A DNA stretch of 32,035 bases from Flavobacteriales bacterium (GTDB lineage Bacteria > Bacteroidota > Bacteroidia > UBA10329): assembly GCA_021739625.1 (NCBI GenBank), contig JAIPBJ010000034.1:1-32035 (forward strand), in the 5' to 3' direction. The translations under genes and the position numbers were made by a program. Shown here one piece after another: positions 31,841 to 32,035 of the stretch; position 1 is the first letter of the stretch; each line of letters begins with the position of its first letter. The notes below the pieces were generated by a model. That model did no database searches. It had not been told where the DNA came from and worked only from the letters and a program-made list of their open reading frames with translations.

Positions 31841-32035
31841 ATGACAGAAAGGCCACTTTCCATTGCCGCATCTCTTGCTCCCATCATCATACTCATTGCA
31901 CTGCTGGGGATCAATGTGCTGCTCTTTGGTGATAATGCACTCGGAGGGGCCAATCAGGTGGCACTGCTTCTGGCCGGTGGAATGGCCGCCATCATAGCCA
32001 TGTGGCACGGCCACCGATGGCAGAAGCTTTTCGAT
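31841..32035 (+). CDS. NhaC-type Na+/H+ antiporter (N-terminal part only)
   Basis: The first 65 codons are present and the gene runs off the window. The translation starts MTERPLSIAASLAPIIILIA, continues LLGINVLLFGDNALGGANQV, then has a second hydrophobic helix and ends WHGHRWQKLFD. The phrase NVLLFGDxALxGxNQ between the first two helices, followed by a small-residue helix and a W-K-x-hydrophobic ending, is the usual N-terminus of the NhaC antiporter family. These proteins exchange sodium for protons across the inner membrane. The call rests on a short stretch; another member of the ion-transporter superfamily is possible. Confidence 0.75.
   Translation, partial: MTERPLSIAASLAPIIILIALLGINVLLFGDNALGGANQVALLLAGGMAAIIAMWHGHRWQKLFD

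Overview
The window looks like a piece of a chromosome from a member of the Bacteroidota, probably Flavobacteriales-like but of fairly balanced base composition. The reasons are family content (an OstA-like protein, a DUF1599 protein, a BT_3928-type DoxX protein, a haem-binding-domain protein, a DUF819 permease) and promoters: copies of the Bacteroidota -7 element TAnnTTTG, or one-base variants, sit a short distance upstream of many start codons, while Shine-Dalgarno sequences are weak or absent. No rRNA, tRNA, CRISPR array, insertion sequence or replication origin was seen.

Layout. (1) 1-7280, all minus strand: a SulP anion transporter and a beta-carbonic anhydrase lead into a surface-polysaccharide cluster with a GT2 and a GT4 glycosyltransferase, a second GT4 fused in frame to a HisH-type glutamine amidotransferase, a HisF-like protein and the start of a WbpG/PseA-type sugar amidotransferase. 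HisH would release ammonia, HisF pass it on and WbpG use it to make an acetamidino sugar for a glycan. (2) 7355-11387: a two-component system, exonuclease III, pseudouridine synthase RluF and a small potassium channel. (3) 11388-12548: the only long stretch without an intact gene. It holds a 21-bp tandem array (13 units), a decayed type II toxin-antitoxin module (frameshifted antitoxin plus the C-terminal stub of a RelE/ParE toxin) with a hairpin after it, and a dispersed repeat of about 58 bp. (4) 12549-16609: a large secreted protein of unknown family and a type II restriction-modification pair. (5) 16812-25552: housekeeping genes (OstA-like, CDF cation transporter, ketopantoate-reductase-like, uridine kinase, L-2-hydroxyglutarate oxidase, DUF819 permease, 3-hydroxybutyryl-CoA dehydrogenase, SDR epimerase). 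(6) 25562-end: a TMTC-like TPR membrane protein coupled to folP, then divergently DUF1599, BT_3928-type, CPBP-type, haem-binding and NhaC genes.

Most notable points: the glycosyltransferase-HisH fusion, whose junction still holds an out-of-frame TAATG stop/start; the decayed toxin-antitoxin locus beside the 21-bp array; the restriction enzyme with no family I recognise; and a 40-bp imperfect palindrome between folP and the DUF1599 gene that carries two face-to-face -7 elements. All functional calls come from reading motifs by eye; no database search was run.
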